Of a stretch of DNA of 64,000 nt, positions 8,697 through 17,862 are shown piece by piece. The translations under genes were made by a program, and so were the position numbers. The notes beneath the pieces are model-generated. The model ran no database searches, was not told the origin of the DNA, and worked only from the letters and a program-made list of their open reading frames with translations. This stretch comes from an uncultured Lachnospiraceae bacterium. GTDB taxonomy: Bacteria > Bacillota > Clostridia > Lachnospirales > Lachnospiraceae. Within the stretch, counting starts at the first letter, position 1. Every line of letters begins with the position of its first letter. The DNA lies in the NCBI GenBank assembly GCA_947627365.1, contig CANQVT010000002.1, forward strand, positions 1-64,000, read 5' to 3'.

Positions 8697-9599
8697 TTAG
8701 CATGGGTTCACATGCACCATGATGTGTTTCACCTGGGTGAACTGCTTCTCGATCCCTTCGTGCACGCGCTCCGCGATCCCATGCGCCTCGCGCAGCGTCA
8801 TATCTCCGTTCGCAGTGATATCGACATCCACATAAATCCGGCTGCCAAAAGTCCTCGTGCGAAGCAGGTCGACACCTTGCACACCCTGCTGGCGCAGCAC
8901 GAACTCACGCAGCTCCTGCTCAAGAGACGGATCGCAGGCCGTGTCCAGCATCTTATCGATTGCATCCCGGAAAATATCATACGCCGCCTTTAGAATAAAC
9001 AGACAGATCACGACGCTCGCAAGTGGATCCATCACTGGAAAGCCTAGACGTGCCCCGAGGATACCGACGAACGCGCCGACCGACGAGAGCGAATCTGAAC
9101 GGTGATGCCAAGCATCTGCCATCAGCGCGGACGAGTTGATCTTTTTCGCGTAAAATCGCGTATACCAGTACATCCATTCCTTGACCGCGACTGAGATCAC
9201 GGCCGCGGCGAGCGCAAGCACGCCCGGAACTGCAAGGCTCTCATAATGCCCGGCCACGATCTTCTTCAGTCCGGACACTCCGATCTCCCAACCGGTGATC
9301 GCCAGGACTACAGCGAGCAGGATCGCGGCGACGCACTCCATGCGCTCGTGCCCATATGGATGTTCCCGATCAGCCTCCTTGCCCGAAAGGCGGATCCCTA
9401 TCATAACCAGAATCGTGCTGAACACGTCCGAAGCGGAGTGAACCGCATCGGAGATCATCGCCCCAGAAGCCGCAAAAACTCCGGCGAGAAGCTTCGCGAC
9501 CGAAAGAAGCAGATTTACCAGGATACTGACCCGCGACACACACATCGCCGTCTGCTCCATCGCGCTGATATTTTTTTCCTTTACCATCAACTTCCCCAT
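8697..9599 (-). CDS. cation diffusion facilitator (CDF) metal exporter
   Basis: Exports divalent metal by proton antiport across the membrane. The 300-residue protein has six predicted helices and a C-terminal cytoplasmic domain of about 80 residues. The two metal-binding helices carry HSASD (about residues 49-53) and HHRSD (about 163-167), both containing the HxxxD pattern of the zinc/cobalt type. AGGGG precedes the start at 9599. Its leader holds a NiCo riboswitch, so cobalt or nickel is the likely regulated cargo. Zinc or manganese efflux would be the alternative from the protein alone. Confidence 0.92.
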   Translation of the reverse strand: MGKLMVKEKNISAMEQTAMCVSRVSILVNLLLSVAKLLAGVFAASGAMISDAVHSASDVFSTILVMIGIRLSGKEADREHPYGHERMECVAAILLAVVLAITGWEIGVSGLKKIVAGHYESLAVPGVLALAAAVISVAVKEWMYWYTRFYAKKINSSALMADAWHHRSDSLSSVGAFVGILGARLGFPVMDPLASVVICLFILKAAYDIFRDAIDKMLDTACDPSLEQELREFVLRQQGVQGVDLLRTRTFGSRIYVDVDITANGDMTLREAHGIAERVHEGIEKQFTQVKHIMVHVNPC

Positions 9600-9702
9600 A
9601 TTTACCCCTGTTCTTCCTACTTTATGCCGGCAGTGCTGGACCTGCTACAGACCCGCAGAGGTTTGCCTGTCAATCCGAATGCAAGCTCTCTTTTTCTTAT
9701 GT

Positions 9703-9750
9703 TAAAAAGCACCTGCGGAACACTCGTAATCTACTGTCCCGCAGATGCTT
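9703..9750 (-). terminator. riboswitch expression-platform terminator
   Basis: On the minus strand, AAGCATCTGCGG (9739-9750) pairs with CCGCAGGTGCTT (9707-9718), followed by TTTTT (9704-9708). The 5' arm is also the 3' strand of aptamer helix P4, so aptamer and terminator exclude each other. Confidence 0.8.
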
Positions 9751-9813
9751 CCTTATCCCATCCACTGTCCTGAAAAGACCCGGCCAGACGGCTTCCGCCG
9801 CCGCCTGTTCAGC
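9731..9813 (-). ncRNA. NiCo riboswitch (czcD motif) upstream of the CDF gene
   Basis: The minus-strand leader contains GCTGAACAGGC (9803-9813), hairpin GGCGGC-GGAA-GCCGTC, a CTGGCCGGGTC segment, hairpin GTGGATG...CATCTGC, and the conserved GGGACAGT (9733-9740) that closes P1 against GCTG. This four-way-junction layout, with CAGGC after the first P1 strand and GGGACAG before the second, is that of the NiCo (czcD) family as I remember it. Binding of Co2+ or Ni2+ should keep the P4 strand from forming the following terminator and so switch on the CDF exporter. Identification is by eye, supported by the downstream gene type. Confidence 0.8.
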
Positions 9814-9874
9814 TTATACCGTACTGTATCTGCCAATGAAATATGCTCTATTGCAGTGCAAATGATTTCTAAGA

Positions 9875-9903
9875 AGAATATCAGACGGCCGGATTCTTGT
9901 CAA
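9875..9903 (-). promoter_or_regulatory. promoter of the riboswitch-CDF transcript
   Basis: On the minus strand: TTGACA (9898-9903), a 17-bp spacer and TATTCT (9875-9880). The start would lie near 9868, about 55 bases before the aptamer and about 270 before the CDF start. The remaining gap up to the aminopeptidase stop (9904-10032) shows nothing I recognise. Confidence 0.75.
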
Positions 9904-10032
9904 GATGTATCATCAACTAACTTTTTGTTGCCTCAACTAACTCCGTCCAAATTCCTGAATCGCAACGGTTTCTCATAATTCGGGCTGCCCCACCTCCGCA
10001 AACATCTCCAACGGTTCAGGCGACTACGCGAG

Positions 10033-11496
10033 TTATGCCTCCTGCAGAAACGCCTTGTAACCGCGGTACGCCTCGTAGACGTCCGCCTTGCTCGTGACCT
10101 CCATCGGCGCGTGCATGTTCAGCACCGCGACACCGCTGTCGATGACCTCCATCCCATACAGCGCAGAGATGTAAGCGATCGTGCCGCCGCCTCCGACGTC
10201 CACCTTGCCGAGCTCCGCCGTCTGGAACGCCACGCCGTGCTTGTCGAGCATCGCGCGGACCGCCGCCACGTACTCGGCGTTTGCGTCGTTGCTGCCGCTC
10301 TTGCCGCGCGCGCCGGTGTACTTGTTGAACACAAGACCCTTGCCGAAATAGGCGCTGTTGCGCTTATCGTAGTAAACCGCATACAGCGGATCGTAAGCCG
10401 CGCTCACGTCCGACGAGAGCATACGGCAGGAGCTTAAGGTCCTGCGCAGGCCGAGCTCGCTGTACGTCCCGGTAAGCTCCATGAGCTCCGCAACGGTGTT
10501 CTCAAAGAATCTGGACTGCATGCCGGTCGCGCCGACGCTCCCGATCTCCTCCTTGTCCACGAGCAGGCAGCAGCAGGTGTACGCCTGCGTCTGGGTGTCG
10601 AGCTGCGCCGCCAGCGAAGTGTACGCGCAGACACGATCGTCCTGCCCGTAAGCCATGATCATGCTGCGATCGAGCCCGCAGTCCCTTGCCTTGTCCGCCG
10701 GGACAATCTCAAGCTCCGCGGAGAGGAAATCCTCCTCTTCCATGCCATACTTCTCCTTGAGGATCGCGAGGATATTGGCTTTCACGGCCTCCTTCTGAGC
10801 CTTTTTATCCGCGGAGTTTTCACTCGCGTCTTCGGAAGCTCCCGTCGGGCTTTCCTTCGATTTTCCCTCGGCCGCTCCATCTTTCACCGGCGCCGGTCGG
10901 CTTCCAATCAGGATATCAAGATTCTCACCGGCAATGAAAATGTTCGCTTTCTTGCTCATCTGCTTGCCTGCAAGATGGATCAGCAGATCCGAGACGAGCA
11001 CGACCGGATCGTCCTCCTTCTCTCCGACGCAGACATCGACCACCGAGCCGTCCTTCTTCACGACGACGCCGTGGAGCGCCAGCGGAATCGTCACCCACTG
11101 GTATTTCTTCACACCGCCGTAGTAATGCGTGTCAAGATAAGCCAGACCCGTGTCCTCGTACAGCGGATTCTGCTTGATGTCCAAGCGCGGGGAATCGATG
11201 TGCGCCCCGAGGATGCGCATACCCTCCTGAAGCGGCTTTTCGCCGATGTGAAACAGCGCCATCATCTTGCCCATATACGTCGCGTAGACCTTATCACCGG
11301 CAGAGAGCTTCTTTCCGGAGCTCTTCGCCTTCTCCATGCTGACATAGCCCTGCGCCTCGGCGAGCTTCACCGCCTCCTTCACGCACTCGCGCTCCGTCTT
11401 TCCCGCGTCCAGAAACGCCTTGTAGGAATCCGTAAGAGATTTCAGCTCCGCAAGCTGCGCCTCACTGTAGCCCGTCCATGCATTTTTCCGTTCCAT
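10033..11496 (-). CDS. M18 family aminopeptidase
   Basis: Removes N-terminal residues from peptides in the cytoplasm, using two metal ions. The start at 11496 follows AAAGGAG with a 9-base spacer; in-frame codons further upstream lack this. The 487-residue product keeps the M18 ligands: His and Asp in GAHIDSPRLD, Glu-Glu in DKEEIGSVGATG, Asp in GSNDANAEY and His in LNMHAPME. A low-complexity acidic and Ser/Lys-rich insert (about residues 225-260) interrupts the dodecamer-type fold and is unusual. It is a single gene with AT-rich upstream sequence. Confidence 0.93.
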   Translation of the reverse strand: MERKNAWTGYSEAQLAELKSLTDSYKAFLDAGKTERECVKEAVKLAEAQGYVSMEKAKSSGKKLSAGDKVYATYMGKMMALFHIGEKPLQEGMRILGAHIDSPRLDIKQNPLYEDTGLAYLDTHYYGGVKKYQWVTIPLALHGVVVKKDGSVVDVCVGEKEDDPVVLVSDLLIHLAGKQMSKKANIFIAGENLDILIGSRPAPVKDGAAEGKSKESPTGASEDASENSADKKAQKEAVKANILAILKEKYGMEEEDFLSAELEIVPADKARDCGLDRSMIMAYGQDDRVCAYTSLAAQLDTQTQAYTCCCLLVDKEEIGSVGATGMQSRFFENTVAELMELTGTYSELGLRRTLSSCRMLSSDVSAAYDPLYAVYYDKRNSAYFGKGLVFNKYTGARGKSGSNDANAEYVAAVRAMLDKHGVAFQTAELGKVDVGGGGTIAYISALYGMEVIDSGVAVLNMHAPMEVTSKADVYEAYRGYKAFLQEA

Positions 11497-11774
11497 ACTG
11501 CTTCGCTCCTTTTGTAAAATGAATTTTGTCCAGACTTTTAAATCATATCTTTTCTCAAATATCTTGTTCATTTTAGGAGATATCCTCCATGATGTCAAGA
11601 CTGAGCACTATCGAAAATATATGAAAGACATGTAATTGGCATTTCAAAATATCTCAAAAATATAATTACTAAAATGAGTAAATAATATATAATTTGAGAT
11701 AATAATGATTGGCATATAGGCAAAAAGATGTTATCATGCAAAAAACATGAAGAAACAAAGCAGGAGGTATAGCT

Positions 11775-11963
11775 GTGGCTACTTCGAGTATTTTTTCCAA
11801 CATCGAAATATCCGATCCCAAAGCGGCAGAGCGTTTCATAACTGCTTTGGAAGAATCCGAAAGAGCACAGGCCGGGAAGAAATTGGCTGCGCCTGCTATT
11901 CAGATTCTGAGAGACGAAAATGAAATTCGCAAGCTGATGTCCAAGAGGTTTCCGAGAAAATGA
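11775..11963 (+). CDS. small protein upstream of broken GNAT gene, possible antitoxin
   Basis: A 62-residue protein beginning with GTG after a strong CAGGAGGT site (11761-11768). It is mostly helical, with an EISDPKAAERFITALEES segment and a basic end (MSKRFPRK). Its stop overlaps the next ATG as ATGA, so translation is coupled to the GNAT-like gene. Small helical proteins placed this way before GNAT genes are commonly antitoxins; here that is inferred from position, not from a recognised domain. Confidence 0.65.
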   Translation: MATSSIFSNIEISDPKAAERFITALEESERAQAGKKLAAPAIQILRDENEIRKLMSKRFPRK

Positions 11964-12544
11964 ATGATTACATGTCAGTAAATATTCTTGATCTGATTAA
12001 AATAATCGGAGAGGACAATGTGAATCAGCTCCTCTCCGATTTTTTATGTCCGAAGAATCCCGAAATTGAAAACTTTATCAGAAAAAATGCGCTTGACTTT
12101 GCCAAACGTAAAATATCCGTGACACATTTGATTCTAAATAAAAATGACAATCTGGACGCTATTTTTGTATTGACACATAAAGCTGTAAAAATCCGGGATG
12201 CGGCACTCTCCTCTACGCTCAAAAGGAAAATCAAAAGATACGCCTAATTTGACGAAACTACCGGCAGCTACATGGTTTCGGCGTTTCTTATTGCTCAATT
12301 AGGGAAAAATTACAAAGAGCGGGAAACAGGGTCCGTGCAGGGAAACGATCTGATGGACAGCGCTATGTCGGTTTTAAGCACTGTGCAACATGAAATTGGC
12401 GGCGGCGTAGTTTATCTGGAATGTGAAGATAAACCGCAATTACTGTCATTTTATCAAAATACCAATAATTGTTTCAGGGTTTTCGGTGAACGCTTTTCTG
12501 ATATTGATAACACAAAATACATACAGCTTCTACGATTTTTCTAA
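11960..12544 (+). pseudogene. GNAT-type acetyltransferase, interrupted by an in-frame stop
   Basis: Reading from ATG 11960 to the stop at 12542-12544 gives one continuous frame except for a single TAA at 12245-12247. The two halves (95 and about 98 residues) form one GNAT fold: the first has the N-terminal strands, and the second has VSAFLIAQLGKNY, the acetyl-CoA loop region and the VYLECEDKPQLLSFYQ segment typical of small GNAT proteins paired with antitoxin-like ORFs. One base change would restore the gene. It overlaps the small upstream gene by four bases. Reinitiation at ATG 12272 would yield only the C-terminal half. Confidence 0.82.
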
Positions 12545-12562
12545 CCTTAAACTTTACAACAA

Positions 12563-12604
12563 AAACGCATGGAACAATTGTTATATTCCATGCGTTTTCT
12601 TTAT
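12563..12604. terminator. bidirectional terminator between GNAT pseudogene and metG
   Basis: AACGCATGGAA and TTCCATGCGTT form an 11-bp stem flanked by A and T runs on both sides. It can serve both convergent genes. Confidence 0.85.
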
Positions 12605-12618
12605 CTTATTTAATATAC

Positions 12619-14658
12619 TCAGCAGATCTCCGCTCCGGAGGGCATCGCTCGCTCCGGCGTCACCAGGGAAAGCTTCCCGTCCGCGTCCTCGGCACACAGC
12701 AACATGCCCTCAGACTTTACGCCCGCGAGCGTAGCAGGCTTCAGGTTCGTGAGCACCATGACCTTCTTGCCGACCATCTCCTCGGCCGTATAATGGGCCT
12801 TGATGCCGGACACGATCTGGCGCACCTGGCTACCGATCTTCACCTGAGAACAGAGCAGCTTGCGCGACTTCGGAACCTCCTCACAGGCGATGATCTCGCC
12901 CACCTGGAACTGCAACTTCGCGAAATCGTCGTATGTGATCTCCGCCTTCGGCTCGAGATCGATTGCGGACTCTGTCCCAGCTGCGTCCGCGGAATGATCG
13001 CATGCGCACTTCTCATCGATTGTTTTTTTCTGAACATCCGCGCCGCCTTTTGCGGCTTCCTCCGCCGCGTTCTGCGCAGCCTGCGCTTTTGCGATCTCCT
13101 CTGCCTTCGCCAGCACTTCCTTCAGGTCGAGGCGCGCGAAGAGGATCTCCGGCTTCTCCGTCACCTTCGTGCCGGACTCGTACAGGCCGTACTGCGCCAT
13201 CTCGTCGAGCGAGCGCTTTCTCGTGTTCAGCTGCGCGAGGATCTTCGCGGAAGTCTCCGGCATGAAGGATTCCAGCAGCGCCGCGCCGATTGAGATGCAC
13301 TCAGTCAGATTGTAGAGTACGGTCGCGAGGCGGTCCTGCTTCGTCTCGTCCTTCGCGAGCGCCCAGGGCATCGTCTCGTCGATGTATTTGTTGCAACGCT
13401 TGAACAGCGTAAAGATCTCAGTAATCGCATCCGCCACGCGCAGGTCGTCCATCTTTTTACTCACCGTGCCCGGCACCGCCAGCGCCAGCGCCTTCAGCTC
13501 CTCGTCGACCGGCTCCGCCGCGCCGCGGTTCTCCACCACGCCGCCGAAATATTTGTTCGTCATCGAGATCGTGCGGTTCACGAGGTTGCCCAGCGTGTTC
13601 GCGAGGTCGGAATTTACGCGCTCCACCATCAGCTCCCAGGAGATCACGCCGTCGTTGTCGAACGGCATCTCATGCAGCACGAAGTAACGCACCGCATCCA
13701 CGCCGAAGACGTCCACGAGGTCGTCCGCATAGAGCACGTTGCCCTTCGACTTGCTCATCTTGCCGTCGCCCTGCAGCAGCCACGGATGTCCGAACACCTG
13801 CTTCGGCAGTGGCAGCCCGAGCGCCATCAGGAAGATCGGCCAGTAGATCGTGTGGAAGCGGATGATGTCCTTACCGATCAGGTGCAGGTCGGCCGGCCAG
13901 TTTTTCTTGAACTGCTCCGTGCTCTCTCCGTCGCAGTCGTAGCCGATGCCAGTGATGTAGTTCGAGAGCGCGTCCAGCCAGACGTAGACGACATGCTTCT
14001 CGTCGAAGGTCACCGGGATGCCCCACTTGAACGAAGTGCGGGACACACAGAGATCCTGCAGACCAGGGAGCAGGAAATTGTTCATCATCTCATTTTTGCG
14101 CGACACCGGCTGAATAAACTCCGGATGTGTATTGATGTGCTCGATCAGGCGGTCGGCATACTTGCTCATCTTGAAGAAGTACGCCTCCTCCTTCGCGGGC
14201 TTCACCTCGCGCCCGCAGTCCGGACATTTGCCGTCCACGAGCTGGGACTCGGTCCAGAAAGACTCGCAGGGCGTACAGTACAGCCCCTCGTACGCGCCCT
14301 TGTAGATGTCGCCCTGCTCATAGAATTTCTTGAACATCTTCTGGATCTGGCGCTCGTGGTCCGCATCAGTCGTGCGGATAAACTTGTCATAGGACGTGTT
14401 CATCAGATCCCAGATGCGGCGGATCTCGCCTGCCACATTGTCCACAAATTCCTTTGGCGTGACGCCCGCCTCGGCGGCCTTCAGCTCGATCTTCTGGCCG
14501 TGCTCGTCGGTACCGGTCTGGAAAAATACGTCGTAGCCCTGCTCCCTGCGGAAGCGCGCGATGCTGTCCGCCAGCACGATCTCGTAGGTGTTGCCGATGT
14601 GCGGCTTGCCCGAGGTGTAGGCGATCGCCGTCGTCATGTAATACTTAGGTTTGCTCAT
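12619..14658 (-). CDS. metG: methionyl-tRNA synthetase
   Basis: Charges tRNA-Met with methionine. The 679-residue class I enzyme has the HIGH motif as PHIGN (about 20-24), a zinc knuckle with CTPC and CPDC (about 127-148), KMSKS in GKMSKSKGN (about 297-305), an anticodon-binding helical domain and a C-terminal Trbp111-like tRNA-binding domain (about 575-679). A charged Ala/Lys-rich linker (about 525-565) joins the last domain. An upstream T-box leader makes expression respond to uncharged tRNA-Met. Confidence 0.98.
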   Translation of the reverse strand: MSKPKYYMTTAIAYTSGKPHIGNTYEIVLADSIARFRREQGYDVFFQTGTDEHGQKIELKAAEAGVTPKEFVDNVAGEIRRIWDLMNTSYDKFIRTTDADHERQIQKMFKKFYEQGDIYKGAYEGLYCTPCESFWTESQLVDGKCPDCGREVKPAKEEAYFFKMSKYADRLIEHINTHPEFIQPVSRKNEMMNNFLLPGLQDLCVSRTSFKWGIPVTFDEKHVVYVWLDALSNYITGIGYDCDGESTEQFKKNWPADLHLIGKDIIRFHTIYWPIFLMALGLPLPKQVFGHPWLLQGDGKMSKSKGNVLYADDLVDVFGVDAVRYFVLHEMPFDNDGVISWELMVERVNSDLANTLGNLVNRTISMTNKYFGGVVENRGAAEPVDEELKALALAVPGTVSKKMDDLRVADAITEIFTLFKRCNKYIDETMPWALAKDETKQDRLATVLYNLTECISIGAALLESFMPETSAKILAQLNTRKRSLDEMAQYGLYESGTKVTEKPEILFARLDLKEVLAKAEEIAKAQAAQNAAEEAAKGGADVQKKTIDEKCACDHSADAAGTESAIDLEPKAEITYDDFAKLQFQVGEIIACEEVPKSRKLLCSQVKIGSQVRQIVSGIKAHYTAEEMVGKKVMVLTNLKPATLAGVKSEGMLLCAEDADGKLSLVTPERAMPSGAEIC

Positions 14659-14788
14659 TTTTCTCGTCCTCCTTTTACGTTCTCCCTTAATCCATTTTCC
14701 TTTACTCGCCGCGCAACCCGCGTGCTGTAATCCTAAAAGATCAGCCTCATATTAACGGCAGTCGATCTTCACACGCGAATCAGCGCAC

Positions 14789-14823
14789 AAAAAAGCTCAT
14801 CTTCCCTGTACAAGAAGACGAGC
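14789..14823 (-). terminator. T-box terminator hairpin
   Basis: On the minus strand, GCTCGTCTTC (14814-14823) pairs with GAAGATGAGC (14795-14804), followed by TTTTTT. It is the regulated terminator of the metG leader. Confidence 0.85.
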
Positions 14824-15060
14824 ATGCCCGTGTTACCACTTCTCTTCGCCTGCGCCTCGCAACACAGACCTCTGCGGGTACTGACGTCATAACGCAATAC
14901 CCTGCCGCTGTAACAGGCGGACCTGTCGCAGCTTAACGGCCGCTGCCGCTCGGCTGCACCCCTCGGAAGCCATCTTCGGCACACATTTCCGCTCTCCCTC
15001 TCACCGTTGGGAAATTCTCTGTAACGTTCCTGTGCGCTTACTCTTTTCGTCATTGGGTTT
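14795..15060 (-). ncRNA. T-box riboswitch of metG
   Basis: The minus-strand leader shows the T-box order: an AGAGTA motif close to the 5' end (about 15038-15045), a long stem I with an ATG in the AAGATGGC context (14967-14974), which I take as the Met specifier, a GC-rich stem II/III region, and the T-box AGTGGTAACACGG (14829-14841) just before the terminator. TGGT pairs with an ACCA 3' end, and discriminator A fits tRNA-Met. Uncharged tRNA-Met should stabilise the antiterminator. The specifier position is the least certain part. Confidence 0.85.
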
Positions 15061-15070
15061 TTTGTTTTCT

Positions 15071-15099
15071 AACTTACCATAACGGAATTTAGCTGTCAA
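15071..15099 (-). promoter_or_regulatory. metG promoter
   Basis: On the minus strand: TTGACA (15094-15099), a 17-bp spacer and TAAGTT (15071-15076). The start falls near 15064, right at the beginning of the T-box. Confidence 0.8.
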
Positions 15100-15141
15100 G
15101 GCATGTTCCTTTTTTTCTCGTCATAAACTGTCTTTAAGAGA

Positions 15142-17268
15142 ATGTCCCGGAGTATATTTTCCATGTTCAATCAGCAATCTACGCCATTTTCCCATACAAG
15201 GCGGTTACCAGAGAAAGAGGATGCCCGCACAGGACGAACGGCGGGGCAGAACGCCGCGGCGGAAAAAACCGGACAGTCCGCCGGAAAACTTTCACGCTTC
15301 CTCATCCCGGCGCTGGCGGCAGTCCTGTTCATCCTGCTTGCCCGGATTTGCTACGTCCATTCTTTCCCGGCTTTCCTGTTCTCCGAAGACCGGAAATTCG
15401 AGCGCTTCACCGACAAGGTCTTCCGCGAGGAGCTGAACGGCAATACACTCAACCGGCATTATATCGTAGCTGATCCCTCGAACTATGGCCTCGACACGAA
15501 GCAGGTGTCTCTCGGGAACGCCAGTCTCGGCGCGCGAAGAAAGGCTTGTACGACGGCGGAGAATTATCTGGATAAACTGGAGACCTTTGATTACGAGAAG
15601 CTCTCTGAAAAGCATAGGCTCACCTACGATCTTTTTCGGGATTGTCTGAAAACCGAGCTCGAAGGCGCCGACTGGCTGCTCTACGACGAACCGCTCGGGC
15701 CGACGCTCGGCATACAGGCGCAGCTTCCGGTGCTGCTCGCAGAGTACAGCTTCCGAACCAAAGGTGACATCGAGGATTACCTGACACTGCTGTCGCAAAT
15801 CCCAGACTATTTTTCTTCCGTCCTTGCCTTCGAGCAGGCAAAATCTGAGGAGGGTCTTTTCATGAGCAGCGAGTGCGCAGACGAGGTCGTGAAGCAATGC
15901 CGGGAATTCATCGAAGAGCCCGATTCCAACTACCTGATCGGGATCTTCGACGAGAAAATCGACGCTGTAAAAAATCTGACCGCGGACGAGAAGATCGCCT
16001 ACAAGAGCCGCAATCAGTCGGTCCTGAGCGGATACGTGATCCCGGCCTACGAGACCATGATAAACGCGCTTGAGAAGTTTTCCGGAAGCGGTACGAACAC
16101 GCAGGGGCTCTGCTATTACCCGGAGGGAAAAGAGTATTACCGCTGGCTTGTAAAGAGTACGGTCGGCGACGACCGCCCGATCGAGGAGATTGAGGAGGCT
16201 GTAAAGGTGCAGATGGTGAAGGATTTCACAGCGATCCAGGAGCTGATGAAGCGAACCGGCGCCGCAGAGAGCGGCTCTGCAGACGCCAGCGAAAGCGGCG
16301 GTGAAAACAGCAGCGAGAGCAGCACTGAAAGCGGCAACGAAAACGCCAATGCATCCGAAAATACCGGTAGCGAACTCGAAGCGGCATCCACGGTTGAGGC
16401 ATGGAGTGATTCCGTGACAGCCATGTCCGGACAAAATAATATTTTTGAAAAAACAAGCGAGGCGCTGGACACACTGGTTTTCGGAACTGCCAACAAAGGC
16501 GCAGACTCAGAAAAGAGCGCAGGAAGCGGCTCAGAAAACGACCCGGGAGCTCCCTCCGCGATGCTCGACGAGCTTCGGGAGAAAATCACCAAGGACTTCC
16601 CATTGCTTCCGAACGTGTCCTGCACCGTCAAATATGTGCACGAATCCCTGCAGGACTACTTAAGCCCGGCTTTCTACCTGTCGCCCACGATCGACGACTA
16701 CACCCACAATGTCATATACATCAACCCGGCAAGCAATTACAGCGATCTCGAGCTTTTTACAACGCTCGCGCACGAGGGCTATCCGGGGCATCTGTATCAG
16801 TCCGTCTACTTCAACGCGCAGGAACCGGAGCTTCTGCGGAATCTGCTCGACGTCGGCGGCTACACGGAGGGCTGGGCCACCTATGTCGAGATGTATGCCT
16901 ATTCCCTGTGGGAAGACGATCCCGTGCTCGCGGCGCTGTCTCAACGGAACCGCTCGTTCACGCTCGGCCTTGCGTCCCTGCTCGACATCGGCATTCACTA
17001 CCGGGGTTATTCGCTTGATCAGGTCAAAGCCTTCCTGGAGCAACTCGGCTTCGGGAGCAGCACGGCGGAATCGCTTTACCGCACAATACTGGAGGCTCCG
17101 GCCAACTATCTGCAGTATTACGTGGGCTGCCTGAACTTCTGCTCTCTGCGCGACGAGCTGAAGCGGGCTCAGGGCGAGCGCTTCTCCCTGAAGGAATTTC
17201 ACCGTCTCGTGCTCGAAAACGGTCCCGCGCCGTTCTACATCCTGCGGAAGCGGCTTGTTCGTGGTTAG
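15142..17268 (+). CDS. DUF885 family membrane-anchored putative metallopeptidase
   Basis: A 708-residue protein with a polar N-terminus, one membrane segment (about 50-72) and a large extracellular DUF885 domain. HEGYPGH (His544, Glu545, His549) is the zinc-binding signature of this family, which is related to M2/M3-like metallopeptidases; no substrate is known. A Ser/Glu/Asn/Gly-rich insert (about 370-475) interrupts the domain and looks disordered. ATG 15163 has a better ribosome site (CGGAG) than ATG 15142 and may be the real start. spmB follows after 27 bases, probably in the same operon. Confidence 0.87.
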   Translation: MSRSIFSMFNQQSTPFSHTRRLPEKEDARTGRTAGQNAAAEKTGQSAGKLSRFLIPALAAVLFILLARICYVHSFPAFLFSEDRKFERFTDKVFREELNGNTLNRHYIVADPSNYGLDTKQVSLGNASLGARRKACTTAENYLDKLETFDYEKLSEKHRLTYDLFRDCLKTELEGADWLLYDEPLGPTLGIQAQLPVLLAEYSFRTKGDIEDYLTLLSQIPDYFSSVLAFEQAKSEEGLFMSSECADEVVKQCREFIEEPDSNYLIGIFDEKIDAVKNLTADEKIAYKSRNQSVLSGYVIPAYETMINALEKFSGSGTNTQGLCYYPEGKEYYRWLVKSTVGDDRPIEEIEEAVKVQMVKDFTAIQELMKRTGAAESGSADASESGGENSSESSTESGNENANASENTGSELEAASTVEAWSDSVTAMSGQNNIFEKTSEALDTLVFGTANKGADSEKSAGSGSENDPGAPSAMLDELREKITKDFPLLPNVSCTVKYVHESLQDYLSPAFYLSPTIDDYTHNVIYINPASNYSDLELFTTLAHEGYPGHLYQSVYFNAQEPELLRNLLDVGGYTEGWATYVEMYAYSLWEDDPVLAALSQRNRSFTLGLASLLDIGIHYRGYSLDQVKAFLEQLGFGSSTAESLYRTILEAPANYLQYYVGCLNFCSLRDELKRAQGERFSLKEFHRLVLENGPAPFYILRKRLVRG

Positions 17269-17295
17269 TTCACAGCCCGGCAAAAGGAGACACTT

Positions 17296-17823
17296 ATGCA
17301 GTTCATTTTATATTTGTCGCGATTCATGATCCCGTTCCTGATCTTTTATGTCATCGGATACGGTCTGCTCGCAAAGGTACCGGTCTACGACAGCTTCATC
17401 CGCGGCGCGCGTGAAGGACTGGAGACCGTCGTAAAGATCGTACCGACGCTGATCGGGCTGATGGTCGCTGCTGGCGTGCTGCGCGCTTCCGGCTTCCTGG
17501 ATCTTCTGGCGTCTCTGCTTGAGCGGGCGGCTTCCGGAAGTCCGTTTCCGGCAGCTCTCATTCCGCTCGCCCTGCTCCGCATGTTTTCCTCAAGCGCGGC
17601 GACCGGCCTTTTGCTGGACGTCTACAAAGAATACGGTCCCGACTCCTCTGTCGGGCTGATCGCTTCCCTGATGATGTGCTGCACCGAGACGATCTTTTAT
17701 ACAATGAGCCTCTATTTCATGACCGCGGGCATTAAAAAGACGCGCCACACTCTTGGTGGCGCGTTGCTCGCTACGTTCGCAGGACTTGCCGCCTGCGTCG
17801 TGCTTGCCGGGATGATGGCCTGA
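17296..17823 (+). CDS. spmB: spore maturation protein B
   Basis: A 175-residue membrane protein with about five helices and the nucleoside-recognition (Gate) domain pattern of SpmB, including the LRMFSSSAATG and MMCCTETIFYT segments. In Bacillus SpmA and SpmB act together in spore core dehydration. It follows the DUF885 gene closely, with AAAGGAG before the ATG. No spmA is adjacent, so it may act alone or in a non-sporulation role; nothing else in the window shows that this organism forms spores. Confidence 0.88.
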   Translation: MQFILYLSRFMIPFLIFYVIGYGLLAKVPVYDSFIRGAREGLETVVKIVPTLIGLMVAAGVLRASGFLDLLASLLERAASGSPFPAALIPLALLRMFSSSAATGLLLDVYKEYGPDSSVGLIASLMMCCTETIFYTMSLYFMTAGIKKTRHTLGGALLATFAGLAACVVLAGMMA

Positions 17824-17862
17824 CCGATAACACCGATCCTGCTCTCTCCCATGCAAAAATGC

